From: Oleomonas cavernae
GTDB taxonomy: Bacteria > Pseudomonadota > Alphaproteobacteria > Zavarziniales > Zavarziniaceae
Direction of reading: 5' to 3'
Assembly: GCF_003590945.1 (NCBI RefSeq)
Contig: NZ_QYUK01000011.1
Location: 2,818,001-2,882,000 of the forward strand
Length of the DNA: 64,000 nucleotides
Shown here: piece by piece, positions 7,774 to 17,800 of the stretch
Position numbering within the stretch: the stretch's first letter is position 1
Layout: each line of letters starts with the position of its first letter
Position numbers and translations under genes: made by a program
The notes under the pieces: model-generated
What the model was told of the DNA's origin: nothing
What the model saw: the letters and a program-made list of their open reading frames with translations, nothing else
Database searches by the model: none

Positions 7774-8233
7774 AGACGCCCGAACCGGTGGCCACGGTGC
7801 GCTCGCCGACCCAGATGCGGCCCTGGACGGTGTAGAACGAGCCGTCGATGCCCGTCACTTTGCCGGTCCCTTCGACCCATTCGCCGAGGCTGGCGCCGGC
7901 GATGAAATCGACCAGCAGGCGCACGGTGATCCAGTTGCGCCGGTTGCCGTGGGAGATGACATGGCCGAAGGTCATGTCGGCAAAGCCCATCAGCATGCCG
8001 CCGTGGCAGTTCTTCAGCATGTTGGTCTGGTGCTCGCCCACCTTGAACGCCCGCACGAAGCCGCCGTCGGGCGTATCGCGTTCGTACAGAGGCCCCACCG
8101 TGGCGCCGTAGCCGCTGCGCCATTTCAGGCGGCGGAAGCCTTCGGGGATGTCGGCGTCGGCTAGGGAATCACTGCTCATGAGATTGCTCATGCCTATGCT
8201 CATGCCCCTTCGGGCGAGTTCATCCCGTTTCAA
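7751..8233 (-). CDS. PaaI-family hot-dog thioesterase
   Basis: The 160-residue product has the hot-dog fold pattern of PaaI/acyl-CoA thioesterases. NCHGGMLMGFADMTFG at about residues 73-88 corresponds to the HGG-x3-x3-D active-site helix, followed by the strands TVRLLVDFIAGASLGEWVEG. It probably hydrolyses an acyl-CoA; the substrate cannot be read from sequence. Several Met codons lie near the start (MKRDELARRGMSIGMSNLMSS), so the true start may be a little downstream. It is convergent with the preceding gene. Confidence 0.75.
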   Translation of the reverse strand: MKRDELARRGMSIGMSNLMSSDSLADADIPEGFRRLKWRSGYGATVGPLYERDTPDGGFVRAFKVGEHQTNMLKNCHGGMLMGFADMTFGHVISHGNRRNWITVRLLVDFIAGASLGEWVEGTGKVTGIDGSFYTVQGRIWVGERTVATGSGVFKVLEQR

Positions 8234-8357
8234 ATCGGGCGATATGTTGACGTCTTAAGCATGTCCCGAAAACGTGTCGAAAAAATCCACTTTCTTCGAC
8301 ATATGGGTCGGTAACCCTTTGATATCTTTAAGTGCCATTTTTTTGCCACTCTAGATT

Positions 8358-8455
8358 CGTCATCCCGGCCCTGAGCCGGGATCTCTCCACCAGGGTTCTC
8401 GGTGCATGATTGTCACAAGATCCCGGCTCTGCGCTGCGCTTCGGCCGGGATGACG
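8358..8455. repeat. Dispersed REP-like inverted repeat, copy 1
   Basis: The element begins CGTCATCCCGGCC and ends CCGGGATGACG, so its termini are inverted repeats, with internal GAGCCGGGATC and GATCCCGGCTC arms. It lies between the thioesterase gene and the ABC1 kinase gene. It shares the inner block CTGCGCTGCGCTTCG with the copy at 26333-26430. Confidence 0.85.
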
Positions 8456-8469
8456 CAAGAAGGGGAGTG

Positions 8470-9828
8470 TTATCCGGGCGGTACCCCCGCCGCCGCCAAC
8501 GCCGCCGCCTGGGCCGGGCCGATGCGGTCGACCGAGAAGTCGGCCAGGGCGTCGTTGAACAGGCGGTACCAGTTCTGCTGGGCGTCGAGATGCAGGAAGA
8601 CGGCGCCCAGGCCGATCGCGGCGCGGTCCATGAAGACGAATTCGCGCGGCGGGCGGATCGGGCCCAGGGCCTTCAGGCGGCCGTGGACCAGCGCCATTTC
8701 CTTGCGGCCGTATTTGGCCGGGCTGATGCCGTCGGCGATCGAGCGCACCCGGTCGTCGAGCAGCGGGCCATAGATGAAGCGCGCCCAGATGTTGAGCGTG
8801 TCGATCAGTTCCTGGCTGAGGTTCTTGAAGCCCCAGGTCTCGTAGGCATGGACCGCGCGGGCCTCATCGCCCGTCTCCAGCGCCCGGTACAGGTCGACCA
8901 CGCCGGCGACGAAGCGCGGCGGGAAGATGCGCACGCAGCCGTAGTCGAGCAGGTTGATGCCCTCGCCGCCGGCCCGCACCGTGTAATTGCCCAGGTGCGG
9001 GTCGCCATGGATCACGGCGATGCGGGTGAAAGGCAGCCACCAGGCCCGGAACAGGGTGGCGCCCAGATGGTTGCGGACCTCGGGCGCCGCACTCTTCCAG
9101 TCCAGGATCGGGGTGCCGTCCAACCAGGTCATGGTCAGCAGGCGCCGGCTGGACAGGTCCATCACCGGCTGCGGCACGCGGATCCCGGCCTGGTCGCCCA
9201 GCACCGTGTGGTAGAGGCGCATGTGCGCCGCCTCGCGGCCGTAGTCGAGTTCCTCGCGCAGGCGGGCGGCGACCTCGTCATAGATCTCGCTGGTGTCGAT
9301 CACCCCGTCCATGCGCTTGTGCAGGGAGAGCAGCAGCTTCAACTGCTTGAGATCCGCCTCGATCGCCGAGAGCATGTCGGGATATTGCAGCTTGACCGCC
9401 AGGGCCGCGCCGTCGTGGCCCGTCGCCCGGTGGACCTGGCCCAGCGAGGCGGCACCCACCGCCTCGTGGCCGAATTCGGCGAAGCGGCCGAGCCAGTCGG
9501 GGCCCAGTTCGGCGCTCATGCGCCGGCGCACGAAGGGCCAGCCCATGGGCGGGGCGTTGGCTTGCAACGTCGCCAGTTCCTTGGCAAATTCCTCGGGCAC
9601 CGCTTCGGGAATGGTCGCCAGCATCTGGGCGACCTTCATCAAGGGCCCCTTGAGGCCGCCCAGGATGCGGCGCATCTCGCCCGCCATCTGGGCATTGTCG
9701 ACGGCGCCGCCGATCAGCCGCCGGCCGGCCTCGCGCAGGGCGACGCCGCCGACGGCGCCCGAGACCTGCGCGTAACGCCGGACGCGGCGGCCAAGTCGAT
9801 TGCCTTCCGCGTCCGGCTCGTCACTCAT
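8470..9828 (-). CDS. ABC1/UbiB-family atypical kinase
   Basis: The 452-residue protein carries the hallmark motifs of the UbiB/COQ8 family: GPLMKVAQ (KxGQ-type) at about residues 60-67, the Ala-rich loop VGAASLGQVHRA, the catalytic segment HGDPHLGN, and LLDYGCVR in the DFG position. Family members support ubiquinone biosynthesis or lipid-soluble metabolite handling through ATP binding. Glutamine in KVAQ rather than KxGQ glycine context is a small deviation. No ubiE or ubiJ lies nearby, and the gene ends five bases from pepF on the same strand, so the two may be co-transcribed. Confidence 0.85.
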   Translation of the reverse strand: MSDEPDAEGNRLGRRVRRYAQVSGAVGGVALREAGRRLIGGAVDNAQMAGEMRRILGGLKGPLMKVAQMLATIPEAVPEEFAKELATLQANAPPMGWPFVRRRMSAELGPDWLGRFAEFGHEAVGAASLGQVHRATGHDGAALAVKLQYPDMLSAIEADLKQLKLLLSLHKRMDGVIDTSEIYDEVAARLREELDYGREAAHMRLYHTVLGDQAGIRVPQPVMDLSSRRLLTMTWLDGTPILDWKSAAPEVRNHLGATLFRAWWLPFTRIAVIHGDPHLGNYTVRAGGEGINLLDYGCVRIFPPRFVAGVVDLYRALETGDEARAVHAYETWGFKNLSQELIDTLNIWARFIYGPLLDDRVRSIADGISPAKYGRKEMALVHGRLKALGPIRPPREFVFMDRAAIGLGAVFLHLDAQQNWYRLFNDALADFSVDRIGPAQAAALAAAGVPPG

Positions 9829-9832
9829 CAGA

Positions 9833-11620
9833 TTACATCGCCTCGAGCTGGTCGATGAAGCCCGAGACCACGCCCAGGCCCTTGGACCAGAAGGTCGGGT
9901 CCGAGGCGTCGAGGTTGAACGGCGCCAGCAGCTCCTTGTGGCGCAGGGTGCCGCCGGCCTTCAGCATGTCGAAATACTTCTGCTGGAAGCCCGCCTCGGC
10001 GCCCTGGTAGACGGCGTAGAGCGAGTTTACCAGGCAGTCGCCGAAGGCATAGGCGTAAACGTAGAAGGGTGAATGGATGAAGTGCGGGATGTAGCACCAA
10101 TAGGTCTCGTACCCCGGTCCCAGGCGGATCGCCGGCCCTAAACTCTCGCGCTGGATGTCCAGCCAGATTTCGCCAATGCGCTCGGCCGTCAGCTCGCTCT
10201 GGCGGCGCTCGTCATGGACGCGGCGCTCGAACTCGTAGAAGGCGGTCTGGCGCACCACCGTGTTGATCATGTCCTCGACCTTGGAGGCGAGGAGGACCTT
10301 GCGGCGCTTGGGGTCAACCTCCTTGCGCAGCAGGGCCTGGAAGGTGAGCATCTCGCCGAACACGCTGGCGGTCTCGGCCAGGGTCAGCGGGGTATCCGCC
10401 ATCAGGGCACCCTGGCCCGCAGCCAGCACCTGGTGCACGCCGTGGCCCAGCTCGTGGGCCAGCGTCATCACATCCCGGGTCTTGCCCTGGTAGTTCAGCA
10501 GCAGATAGGGATGGGCCGAGGGCACGGTCGGATGGGCGAAGGCGCCCGGCGACTTGCCCGGGCGCACCGGCGCATCGATCCAGGCCTGGTCGAAGAAGCG
10601 CTTGCCGATGGCGGCGAGTTCCGGCGAGAAGTCGCCATAGGCGCCCAGCACGGTTTCCCGCGCCTCGTCCCAGGAAATCGCCCGGTCGCCGTCGTCGGGC
10701 AGCGGCGCGTTGCGGTCCCAGAAATCCAGCGCCTCGACGCCGAACCACTTGGCCTTCAGGGCGTAATAGCGATGGCTGAGCTTAGGGTAGGCTGCACGCA
10801 CGGCCGTGACCAGGGCATCGACCACCGGCGCCTCGACCGCGTTCGAGAGATGGCGCGACGACGCGGGGGTCGGGTACTTGCGCCAGCGATCCTCAATCTC
10901 CTTGTCCTTGGCCAGCGTGTTGGTGATCAGGGCGAACAGGCGGATGTTCCTGGCGAAGACGTCGGACAGGGCGGCGGCGGCCTTGGCCCTGACCGCGCTC
11001 TGGCGGTCTGACAGCAGGTGCAGAGCCTCGGCGCTGGTCACCTCCTTGCCGTCGATGGTGAAGCGCAGGCCGGCAAAGGTCTCATCGAACAGGCGCGTCC
11101 AGGCGGCGCGGCCGGCGACATATTTCTCGTGCAGCAGCTTCTCGATCTCGTCAGGCAACTGGTGCGGGCGGAAGGCGCGCAGGTCGCGCAGCCACGGCCG
11201 GTAATGGGCAAAGCGCGGCGACTGCGCCAGCTTGGCTTCCAGCACGGCGTCTTCCAGCTTGTTCAGCTCCAGCGTGAAGAACAGCATGATGCTGGAAATA
11301 TCGGTCAGCCGCTCGGTCGCGGTCTGGTTGAACTGCGAGATCTTGGGGTCGGCCATGTCGGCCGAATAGACCAGGCCTGAGTAGGAGCCGATGCGCCCCA
11401 GCAGGTCCTGGATCCTCTCGTAGCTCTCCAGCGCCTCGCCCAGCGCCTCGCCCGGCAGCGCCTCGAGCTTGCCCTCATAGGCCGCGGCAAAGGCCTTGGC
11501 TTGCGCGGTGGCGGTCTCGAAGGCGGCGGCCAGTTCGGGCGAATCGGGGCCGGGGTAGAGGTCGCTCAGGTCCCATTCGGGCAGGCGCCCCAGTTCGTCA
11601 CTGCGCTTGGCTTCGCTCAT
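9833..11620 (-). CDS. pepF: M3-family oligoendopeptidase F
   Basis: The start is ATG 11620, preceded by a strong AAGGAAGG ribosome-binding site; the frame stays open far upstream but no homology is visible there. The 595-residue protein has the M3 zinc-peptidase motif TLAHELGHGVHQ at about residue 385, with glutamates supplied by the downstream LAETASVFGEML helix. The length is normal for PepF. It should degrade short peptides in the cytoplasm. It is transcribed leftward immediately before the ABC1 kinase gene. Confidence 0.9.
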   Translation of the reverse strand: MSEAKRSDELGRLPEWDLSDLYPGPDSPELAAAFETATAQAKAFAAAYEGKLEALPGEALGEALESYERIQDLLGRIGSYSGLVYSADMADPKISQFNQTATERLTDISSIMLFFTLELNKLEDAVLEAKLAQSPRFAHYRPWLRDLRAFRPHQLPDEIEKLLHEKYVAGRAAWTRLFDETFAGLRFTIDGKEVTSAEALHLLSDRQSAVRAKAAAALSDVFARNIRLFALITNTLAKDKEIEDRWRKYPTPASSRHLSNAVEAPVVDALVTAVRAAYPKLSHRYYALKAKWFGVEALDFWDRNAPLPDDGDRAISWDEARETVLGAYGDFSPELAAIGKRFFDQAWIDAPVRPGKSPGAFAHPTVPSAHPYLLLNYQGKTRDVMTLAHELGHGVHQVLAAGQGALMADTPLTLAETASVFGEMLTFQALLRKEVDPKRRKVLLASKVEDMINTVVRQTAFYEFERRVHDERRQSELTAERIGEIWLDIQRESLGPAIRLGPGYETYWCYIPHFIHSPFYVYAYAFGDCLVNSLYAVYQGAEAGFQQKYFDMLKAGGTLRHKELLAPFNLDASDPTFWSKGLGVVSGFIDQLEAM

Positions 11621-11869
11621 CGAGACCTTCCTTGGAAACTCATGTCTGCGATCATATGGGGCGACGGCGGTCCGCCGCCAATCGATATCCTGGCGAGGCC
11701 GAAAGGCTGTTTCGGGCCTTTTGCCTTGTGCCCGAACCGCCCCCGCTTCGCAACCATCGGCCGCGGCGGGTTTTTTGACCTGACGCAATGACACGGGAAC
11801 CCGCCCGGGCGCAGATGGCAGTCGGACTTGCAGGCGGTTGCCCGCCGTCCCATGCCGAGGGAGGCCACA

Positions 11870-12184
11870 ATGATCGATGAACCAAACACCGAGTTCACGC
11901 CGCCGTTCGATGCCTTTGAGGCCTCGCAACAGATCATCGAGTTCTGGCGTCAAGCGACCAATCTTCCGCTGACCATCGCCATCGAGGGCCTGCGCTTCAG
12001 CGCCAGGCGCCTGCGCGCCCAGGCCGATCATTTGGCCCTGCTGGCGGGCAGCGGGGATGCCACCGCCGTCTTGAAGGAACAGACGGCCTTCGTTGAGCAG
12101 ACCCTGGCGGACTACCGCGACGAGGCGACGGTCGTTGCCAAGGAAATCGGCGACCCGATCGCGACGCTCGAAGAAGCGGCCTGA
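11870..12184 (+). CDS. Phasin-like helical protein
   Basis: ATG 11870 follows a GAGGGAGG ribosome-binding site. The 104-residue product is fully helical and amphipathic. It has the run IIEFWRQATNLPLTIAIEGL and later LKEQTAFVEQTLADYRDEA, which resembles the short alphaproteobacterial phasins that coat polyhydroxyalkanoate granules. No phaC or phaR is present in the window, so the assignment rests only on composition and pattern. Confidence 0.5.
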   Translation: MIDEPNTEFTPPFDAFEASQQIIEFWRQATNLPLTIAIEGLRFSARRLRAQADHLALLAGSGDATAVLKEQTAFVEQTLADYRDEATVVAKEIGDPIATLEEAA

Positions 12185-12202
12185 CAGGCCCGCGCCGTCC
12201 AC

Positions 12203-12234
12203 CGGACGACGCCCGCCCGAAGGGACGTCGTCCG
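12203..12234. terminator. Stem-loop between convergent phasin-like and gapR genes
   Basis: CGGACGACG and CGTCGTCCG pair around a loop of about 14 nt between two convergent stop codons. No clear T-run follows on either side, so termination is probable rather than certain. Confidence 0.45.
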
Positions 12235-12241
12235 CCGGCGA

Positions 12242-12508
12242 CTACTCCTCGCCGCCGCCGCCGGCCATCATGCCCAGCGCCTCGAGATAAAGCTCGAGAA
12301 TCGCGTCCATTTCCTGGCGCTCGGCCTTGTCGATCTTGCGCAGCTTGATCACCTGGCGCAGCACCTTGGTGTCGAAGCCATTGCCCTTGGCCTCGGCATA
12401 GACTTCGCGGATATCGGCGGTCAGGGCCGCCTTTTCTTCTTCCAGACGCTCGATACGCGCAACGAACTGACGGAGCTGTTCGCCGGCGATGCCGACCACT
12501 TCGGCCAT
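12242..12508 (-). CDS. gapR: GapR-like DUF2312 nucleoid protein
   Basis: The 88-residue protein contains EQLRQFVARIERLEEEKAAL followed by a basic segment (VLRQVIKLRKIDKAERQE) and an acidic helix (AILELYLEALG). This is the DUF2312/GapR family, which in Caulobacter clamps overtwisted DNA ahead of forks and polymerases. The length matches. It is a marker of Alphaproteobacteria and is probably a housekeeping gene here. Confidence 0.92.
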   Translation of the reverse strand: MAEVVGIAGEQLRQFVARIERLEEEKAALTADIREVYAEAKGNGFDTKVLRQVIKLRKIDKAERQEMDAILELYLEALGMMAGGGGEE

Positions 12509-12593
12509 GATCCGACCCTTTACTGAGATTGAATGCGGGGGCGGACGTTAGCCGGGCACGGCAGCGCTGGCAATCGCATCGGCGAATAAGAAA

Positions 12594-12887
12594 TCAGGCC
12601 TTGGGCGCGGCCGCGAATTTGGCCAGTTGGTCGGGGTTGGCCTCCTTCTGGTGCAGCGCCTTCCAGTCGTCATAGGGCATGCCGTAGACCTGCTCGCGCG
12701 CACCGTCCTTGGTCAGGGGCACGCCCTGGGCATCCGCCGCGTCCTTCAGCCAGTTGGACAGGCAGTTGCGGCAAAAGCCCGCCAGATTCATCAGATCGAT
12801 GTTTTGCACGTCATGGCGCTCGCGCAAGTGGTCCAGCAGCCGGCGAAAGGCGGCTGATTCGAGCTTTGTTCTGGTTTCCTCGTCCAT
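12594..12887 (-). CDS. DUF1244 family protein
   Basis: The start is ATG 12887 with GGGAG upstream. The 97-residue protein shows the DUF1244 signature: AFRRLLDHLRERHDVQNIDLMNLAGFCRNCLSNW, including the invariant FCRNCL(S/A)xW block, then REQVYGMPYDDWK. Members are small cytoplasmic proteins widespread in Proteobacteria with no established reaction. It follows gapR's neighbourhood on the same strand. Confidence 0.9.
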   Translation of the reverse strand: MDEETRTKLESAAFRRLLDHLRERHDVQNIDLMNLAGFCRNCLSNWLKDAADAQGVPLTKDGAREQVYGMPYDDWKALHQKEANPDQLAKFAAAPKA

Positions 12888-12972
12888 TTTTGGTCTCCCT
12901 TGCCGGCCGATGCTCAAGGTTGATTAACGCTTCTGGCCGCAGAATGCAGGCGTTAATCCACGAGGAACAGGC

Positions 12973-14862
12973 ATGACCAGAACGGTCGACCCTGTCCAGC
13001 CGCCGCCCGCCGAGGCGACGCGCCGTGACCGGGCAGTGGCGAGAGCACAGGAAGGCGAGGACAATGTGCCCGGGCGCCTGCGGGCGCTGCTGTGGCCGAT
13101 GGCCGGCTTCCTGATGGCCTTCGCCCTGCTGATCGTCGACCTGTTCTTCGATCTCCAGATGGCCCTGGCGTTTGGCCTGGCCGCGGCCGCCGTGATCGTC
13201 CTCGGGGCCCTGTCCGTCCATCACCATATGGGCGAAATCGAACGGCGGCGCCAGGCCCTGACCCGCGCCGGCGCCCAGGCCAACGAGGCCAACCGCGCCA
13301 AATCCCAGTTTCTGGCGGTCATGAGCCACGAGTTGCGCACCCCGATGACGGGGATGATCGGTACGCTCGACCTGCTGCGGGAAACCTCGCTCACCCCGGC
13401 GCAACGGCGCCTGACCGAAACCCTGGCCGGGTCCTCGACCGCCCTGCTCACCGTCCTCAACGACATCCTCGACTTCTCCAAGATCGAAGCCGGGATGCTG
13501 CAGATCGAGACGCTCGATTTCCGCCTGTGCGACAGCCTCGGCGCCACCCTCAACCTGTTCCGCGCCCAGGCGGAGCGCAAAGGGATCCGGCTTGTCGGCG
13601 AAATCGCGACCGACGTGCCGCCGGTCATCAGGAGCGATCCCACCCGCCTGCGCCAGATCCTCACCAACCTGATCGGCAACGCGGTGAAGTTCACCGATTC
13701 GGGCCAGGTGGATGTGCGCGTCGTCAAAACCGGGGAATCGCCCCTGCGCCTGCGCTTCGAAATCCAGGACACCGGCGTCGGGATCTCCAGCGAGAAGCAG
13801 GCTGCCCTGTTCCAGCCCTTCGTCCAGGCCGACGCCCATACCTCGCGCCGCTTCGGCGGCACCGGCCTCGGCCTTGCCATCTGCTCGCGCCTCGCCGCGG
13901 CCATGGGCGGGCGCATCGGCCTGACCAGCGCCATCGGCCTGGGCAGTTGTTTCTGGTTCACGATCACGACGGAACCCGGCCTGGAGGCGGCGGTCGACTC
14001 TTCCCTGGCCGAGGAGGCCGATCCCGAGCGCGCCACGCCGCCGCCGGCGCAAGCCCGGCCCGCGGGCGGCCGCCTGCTGGTGGCCGAGGATAACGACGTG
14101 AACCGTTTCCTGATCGAGGAGCATCTGCGCCGGCGAGGCTATGACGTCACCATGGTCGAACACGGCTGGGCCGCGGTCGAAGCCCACCGGGCACAGGCGT
14201 TCGACATCGTCCTGCTCGACATGCGCATGCCGGTGATGGACGGCCCGACTGCGACCAAGCGCATCCGCGCCCTGCCGCCACCCGCCTGCAACGTCCCGAT
14301 CATCGCCTTGACCGCCGATGCCATGCGCGACGACGCCCAGCGCTACCTACGGTCGGGAATCGATGCCCTGCACACCAAGCCGATCGACTGGGACAGCCTG
14401 GACCTCACCATCCGCCGCTTCCTCGAAGACGGCGGCAGCCGGCCGAAGGCGCCGGTCCTGCCGCCGCGCCCGCCCGGCCAGGCCGTCGACTCGCAAGTGG
14501 ACACCCAGACGATTGCGCGCCTGCGCCAGGTGATGGGCGACGGTGGCATGGTCGATCTTATCGCCGCGTTCCGCGCCACCCTGGCCAACGAGGGCGCAAA
14601 ACTGCATGCCGCCGCCGCCGGCCAGGCGGCCCGGGAAGTGCGCGAGGCCGCCCATGCGATCCAGGGCATGGCGGCGGAGCTGGGCGCCCGGGGCGTCGCC
14701 GACATCGCGCGCACCATCCGCATCGACGGGGCCGGGGCCCTCAACGGCGCGGCGCTTGCCGAGCGGCTGGAGTCCTATGACGCTATGGTGGCGGCAACCC
14801 TGCGCCGCCTCGACCTTCTGGCCGAGGAACACGGCACCGCCAGCGTTCAGATGAAAGCGTAG
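12973..14862 (+). CDS. Membrane hybrid histidine kinase with receiver and HPt domains
   Basis: This 629-residue protein has two membrane helices at about residues 35-80 and no large periplasmic sensor. The HisKA domain has phospho-acceptor His119 in VMSHELRTPM. HATPase_c shows N-box NLIGNAVKFTDSG, DTGVGISSE and GGTGLGLAI. A receiver domain has Asp416 in VLLDMRMPVMDG. The C-terminal HPt-like domain has His561 in EAAHAIQGMAAELG. All phosphorelay residues are present, so it should pass phosphate His-Asp-His to an unlinked regulator. No response regulator is adjacent. Its last 16 bp overlap the convergent RTX gene. Confidence 0.92.
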   Translation: MTRTVDPVQPPPAEATRRDRAVARAQEGEDNVPGRLRALLWPMAGFLMAFALLIVDLFFDLQMALAFGLAAAAVIVLGALSVHHHMGEIERRRQALTRAGAQANEANRAKSQFLAVMSHELRTPMTGMIGTLDLLRETSLTPAQRRLTETLAGSSTALLTVLNDILDFSKIEAGMLQIETLDFRLCDSLGATLNLFRAQAERKGIRLVGEIATDVPPVIRSDPTRLRQILTNLIGNAVKFTDSGQVDVRVVKTGESPLRLRFEIQDTGVGISSEKQAALFQPFVQADAHTSRRFGGTGLGLAICSRLAAAMGGRIGLTSAIGLGSCFWFTITTEPGLEAAVDSSLAEEADPERATPPPAQARPAGGRLLVAEDNDVNRFLIEEHLRRRGYDVTMVEHGWAAVEAHRAQAFDIVLLDMRMPVMDGPTATKRIRALPPPACNVPIIALTADAMRDDAQRYLRSGIDALHTKPIDWDSLDLTIRRFLEDGGSRPKAPVLPPRPPGQAVDSQVDTQTIARLRQVMGDGGMVDLIAAFRATLANEGAKLHAAAAGQAAREVREAAHAIQGMAAELGARGVADIARTIRIDGAGALNGAALAERLESYDAMVAATLRRLDLLAEEHGTASVQMKA

Positions 14863-17800
14863 TCGCTGGCGTGAACGGCGGCGGCGTTGGCCAGGATAAT
14901 CGTATTGTGGATCGTGCCGTCGGCCGAGTTGATCTGCCAGTGGGTGGCATCGACCTGGACGAACGTGGCCCCTGCCGCCGCCGTACCATAGCCGCTGAAG
15001 TTGAAGCGATCGCCTGCCGATGCGCCGTTGCCGGTAAAATCGCCCACCGTATCGCCCTGGGCCTGCCCCGCGGCAAAGACAAAGATGTCGTTGCCGCCGC
15101 CGCCCGTCAGGCTATCCACCCCAGCGCCGCCATTCAGCGTGTCGCCGCCGCCCAGGCCGCTCAGCGTGTCGTTGCCGCCCAGCCCCGATAAGACGTTGGC
15201 CCCGCCGCCGCCGATTATGGTGTTGGCCGAGGCATTGCCGGTGCCGGCAACCGCGACGCTGGTAGTGATCACCAGATTCTCGAAACCGTTGGCCAGGGTG
15301 AAGGCGACGGCGCTGCGCACCGTATCGATGCCGCCGCCGCCCGCCTCGCTGACCGTGTCGCCTGCCGCATCCACAATATAGGTATCGTCACCGGTACCGC
15401 CGCGCAGATCGTCGTTGCCGGCGCCACCGTCCAGACTGTCGTTGCCGGCCCCACCCAGCAGGGTGTCGTCGTCGGCATTGCCGCTCAGCGTGTCGTTGTT
15501 GTCGCCGCCATCCAATGTATCGCCGCCGTTTCCGCCGCCGATCGTGTCATTGCCGGCCATGCCGTAGAGGCGGTTGATCGCATTGTTGCCGGTCATGGCG
15601 TTGTCGAGGCCGTTGCCCGTGCCTGTGGTGGTGGCGCTGCCCAGTTGCTGCAGATTCTCGACCCCGGCCGACAGGGTGTGGGTGGCGCTCGTCTGCACCA
15701 AGTCGGTGCCGCTGCCGCCGGCCTCGTCGACCACGTCGCTCAGGTGGTCGACCATGTAGGTATCGTTGCCGGTTCCACCGCGCATCACGTCGGCGCCGCG
15801 CCCGCCCAGCAGTGTGTCGTCGCCGCCATTGCCGGTCAGCGTGTCGTTGCGCGAGGCGCCGGTCAGCGTGTCGTTGCCACCGCCGCCGGCAATCGCATTG
15901 GCCGCCGTGTTGCCGGTGCCGACGAAATCGCCACCGCCGAGATAGCCGAGGTTCTCGAAGTTACTGCCCAGGGTGAAACTGCCCAGAACGGTGAGAACCG
16001 TATCCGTGCCGGCCCGGCCAGCCTCCACGGTCACGTCGCCGGCAGCATTGACGACGAAGGTGTCATCGCCCTTGCCGCCCTCCAGCCGGTCGTCGCCCAG
16101 GCCGCCGTCCAGCGTGTCGTTGCCGTCGAGCCCCTTCAGCGTATTGGCCCCGTCATTGCCCGTCAGGCTGTCGCCGAAGGCGGAGCCGACCAGGAATTCG
16201 ACGTTGCTAACATTGGCGATCGCCGTGATGCCCAGAAGCACATTGCCCGTCGCCAGATTTGCGGTCACGCCGGTCGAGGCGTCGGTGTAGTCGAGCGTGT
16301 CCGTGCCGTCGCCGCCGTCGACCGTGTTGAGCCCGGTGGTGCCTTCCGTGGCGCCGCCGCCTGTCGACAGCAGGTCGTCGCCATCGCCGCCGTTGATCGT
16401 ATCGGCTCCGGCACCGCCGGCGATCGTGTCATTCTCGGCCCCGCCGCTCAAAACATTGGCGCCGTCATTGCCGATGACGATGTTGGCAAGGTCGTTGCCG
16501 GTGCCGTCGATGTCGGCAAGCCCGGTCAAGGTCAGGTTCTCGAAGAAGCTGCCCAGCACCCAGGACGCGCTGGCGCGGACGAGTTCGGTCCCTTCCCCAT
16601 CGTTCTCGTACGCGGCATCGCCGGTCGAGTCGACAACAAAGACATCGTCGCCGGCGCCGCCCTCCAAGAAGTCGTCGCCGGCGCCCCCGTCCAGCGTGTC
16701 GTTGCCGGCATCGCCGTGCAACTCGTCACCGCCGGCGCCGCCTTCGAGCGTGTCGTTGCCGTCGCGGCCATAAAACCGATCGACTTCCCCGCCACCAATA
16801 ACATGGTCCCCGCGCGCGCCGGCATCGACGGTCAGATCCTCGACTCCCACTACCGTAATGCCATCAGTTGCATCGAGCGTGAAGGCGGAAACCCTGGCCG
16901 ACCGGTCGAAAGTGCCGTAGTCGACGCCGTCGCCGCCGTCGATCCGGTCGCTGGCGCCGTACTCGGTGAGCATGGTGTCGTTGCCGTCACCGCCATAGAG
17001 GCGGTCGTTGCCGTCGCCACCCACCAGGAGGTCGTCGCCCACACCGCCTTCGATGACGTCGTTGCCGACCTCGCCGCGCAGTTCGTCGCCACCGCCGCCA
17101 CCGCGCAGCACGTCATTGCCGTCCAGGCCATAGAAACGGTCGATTTCACCGCCGCCGGTGACGTGGTCGGCACCGCTGCCGCCACCCACGAAGAGTTCCT
17201 CGATCCCCAGCACCGCAATGCCGTCGGTTGCATCCAAGGCAAAGCCGGCAACCATGTCGCCACGCTCGAAATTGCCGTAGTCGAAGCCGTCGCCGCCGTC
17301 GATCCGGTCGCCCAGGCCCGTGCCGGCGTAAATCGTGTCGTCGCCATCCCCGCCACTCAGCGTGTCGTCGCCACTGCTGCCATCCAGATAGTCGCCGCCC
17401 GCGCCGCCATCAATCGTGTCGGTGCCGTCGCCGCCGTAGATGGAGTCGCCGCCGCCCAGGCCGTTCAGGGTATCGTCGCCGTCATTGCCGCGTATCTCGT
17501 CCGCCGTCTCCAGTGCCGTGATCTGGTCCGCCCCGCTGCCGCCCTGGACGGTGAGATTCTCGATCCCGGCCACCGTGGTGCCGTCGTTGGCCGGCCCGGC
17601 CAGGATGTCGAAGATGAAGGTCGTCGTCAGGTTGCTGCGGTCGAGCGTACCGAAATCGTAGCCGGCACCGCCGTCGAGGTGATCGACGCCGAAGCCCGAC
17701 AGCAGGATATCGTCGCCGAGTCCGCCATTCAGCGTGTCGTCGCCGTCACCGCCTTCCAGTAGCTGGCCGCCATCGCCGCCGGTCAGCACATCGTTGCCGG

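Noticed and set aside
15645-17762. 705-residue open frame opposite the RTX gene
   Set aside because: It is the reverse reading of RTX repeats and consists of Val/Ala/Gln-rich low-information sequence without a domain.
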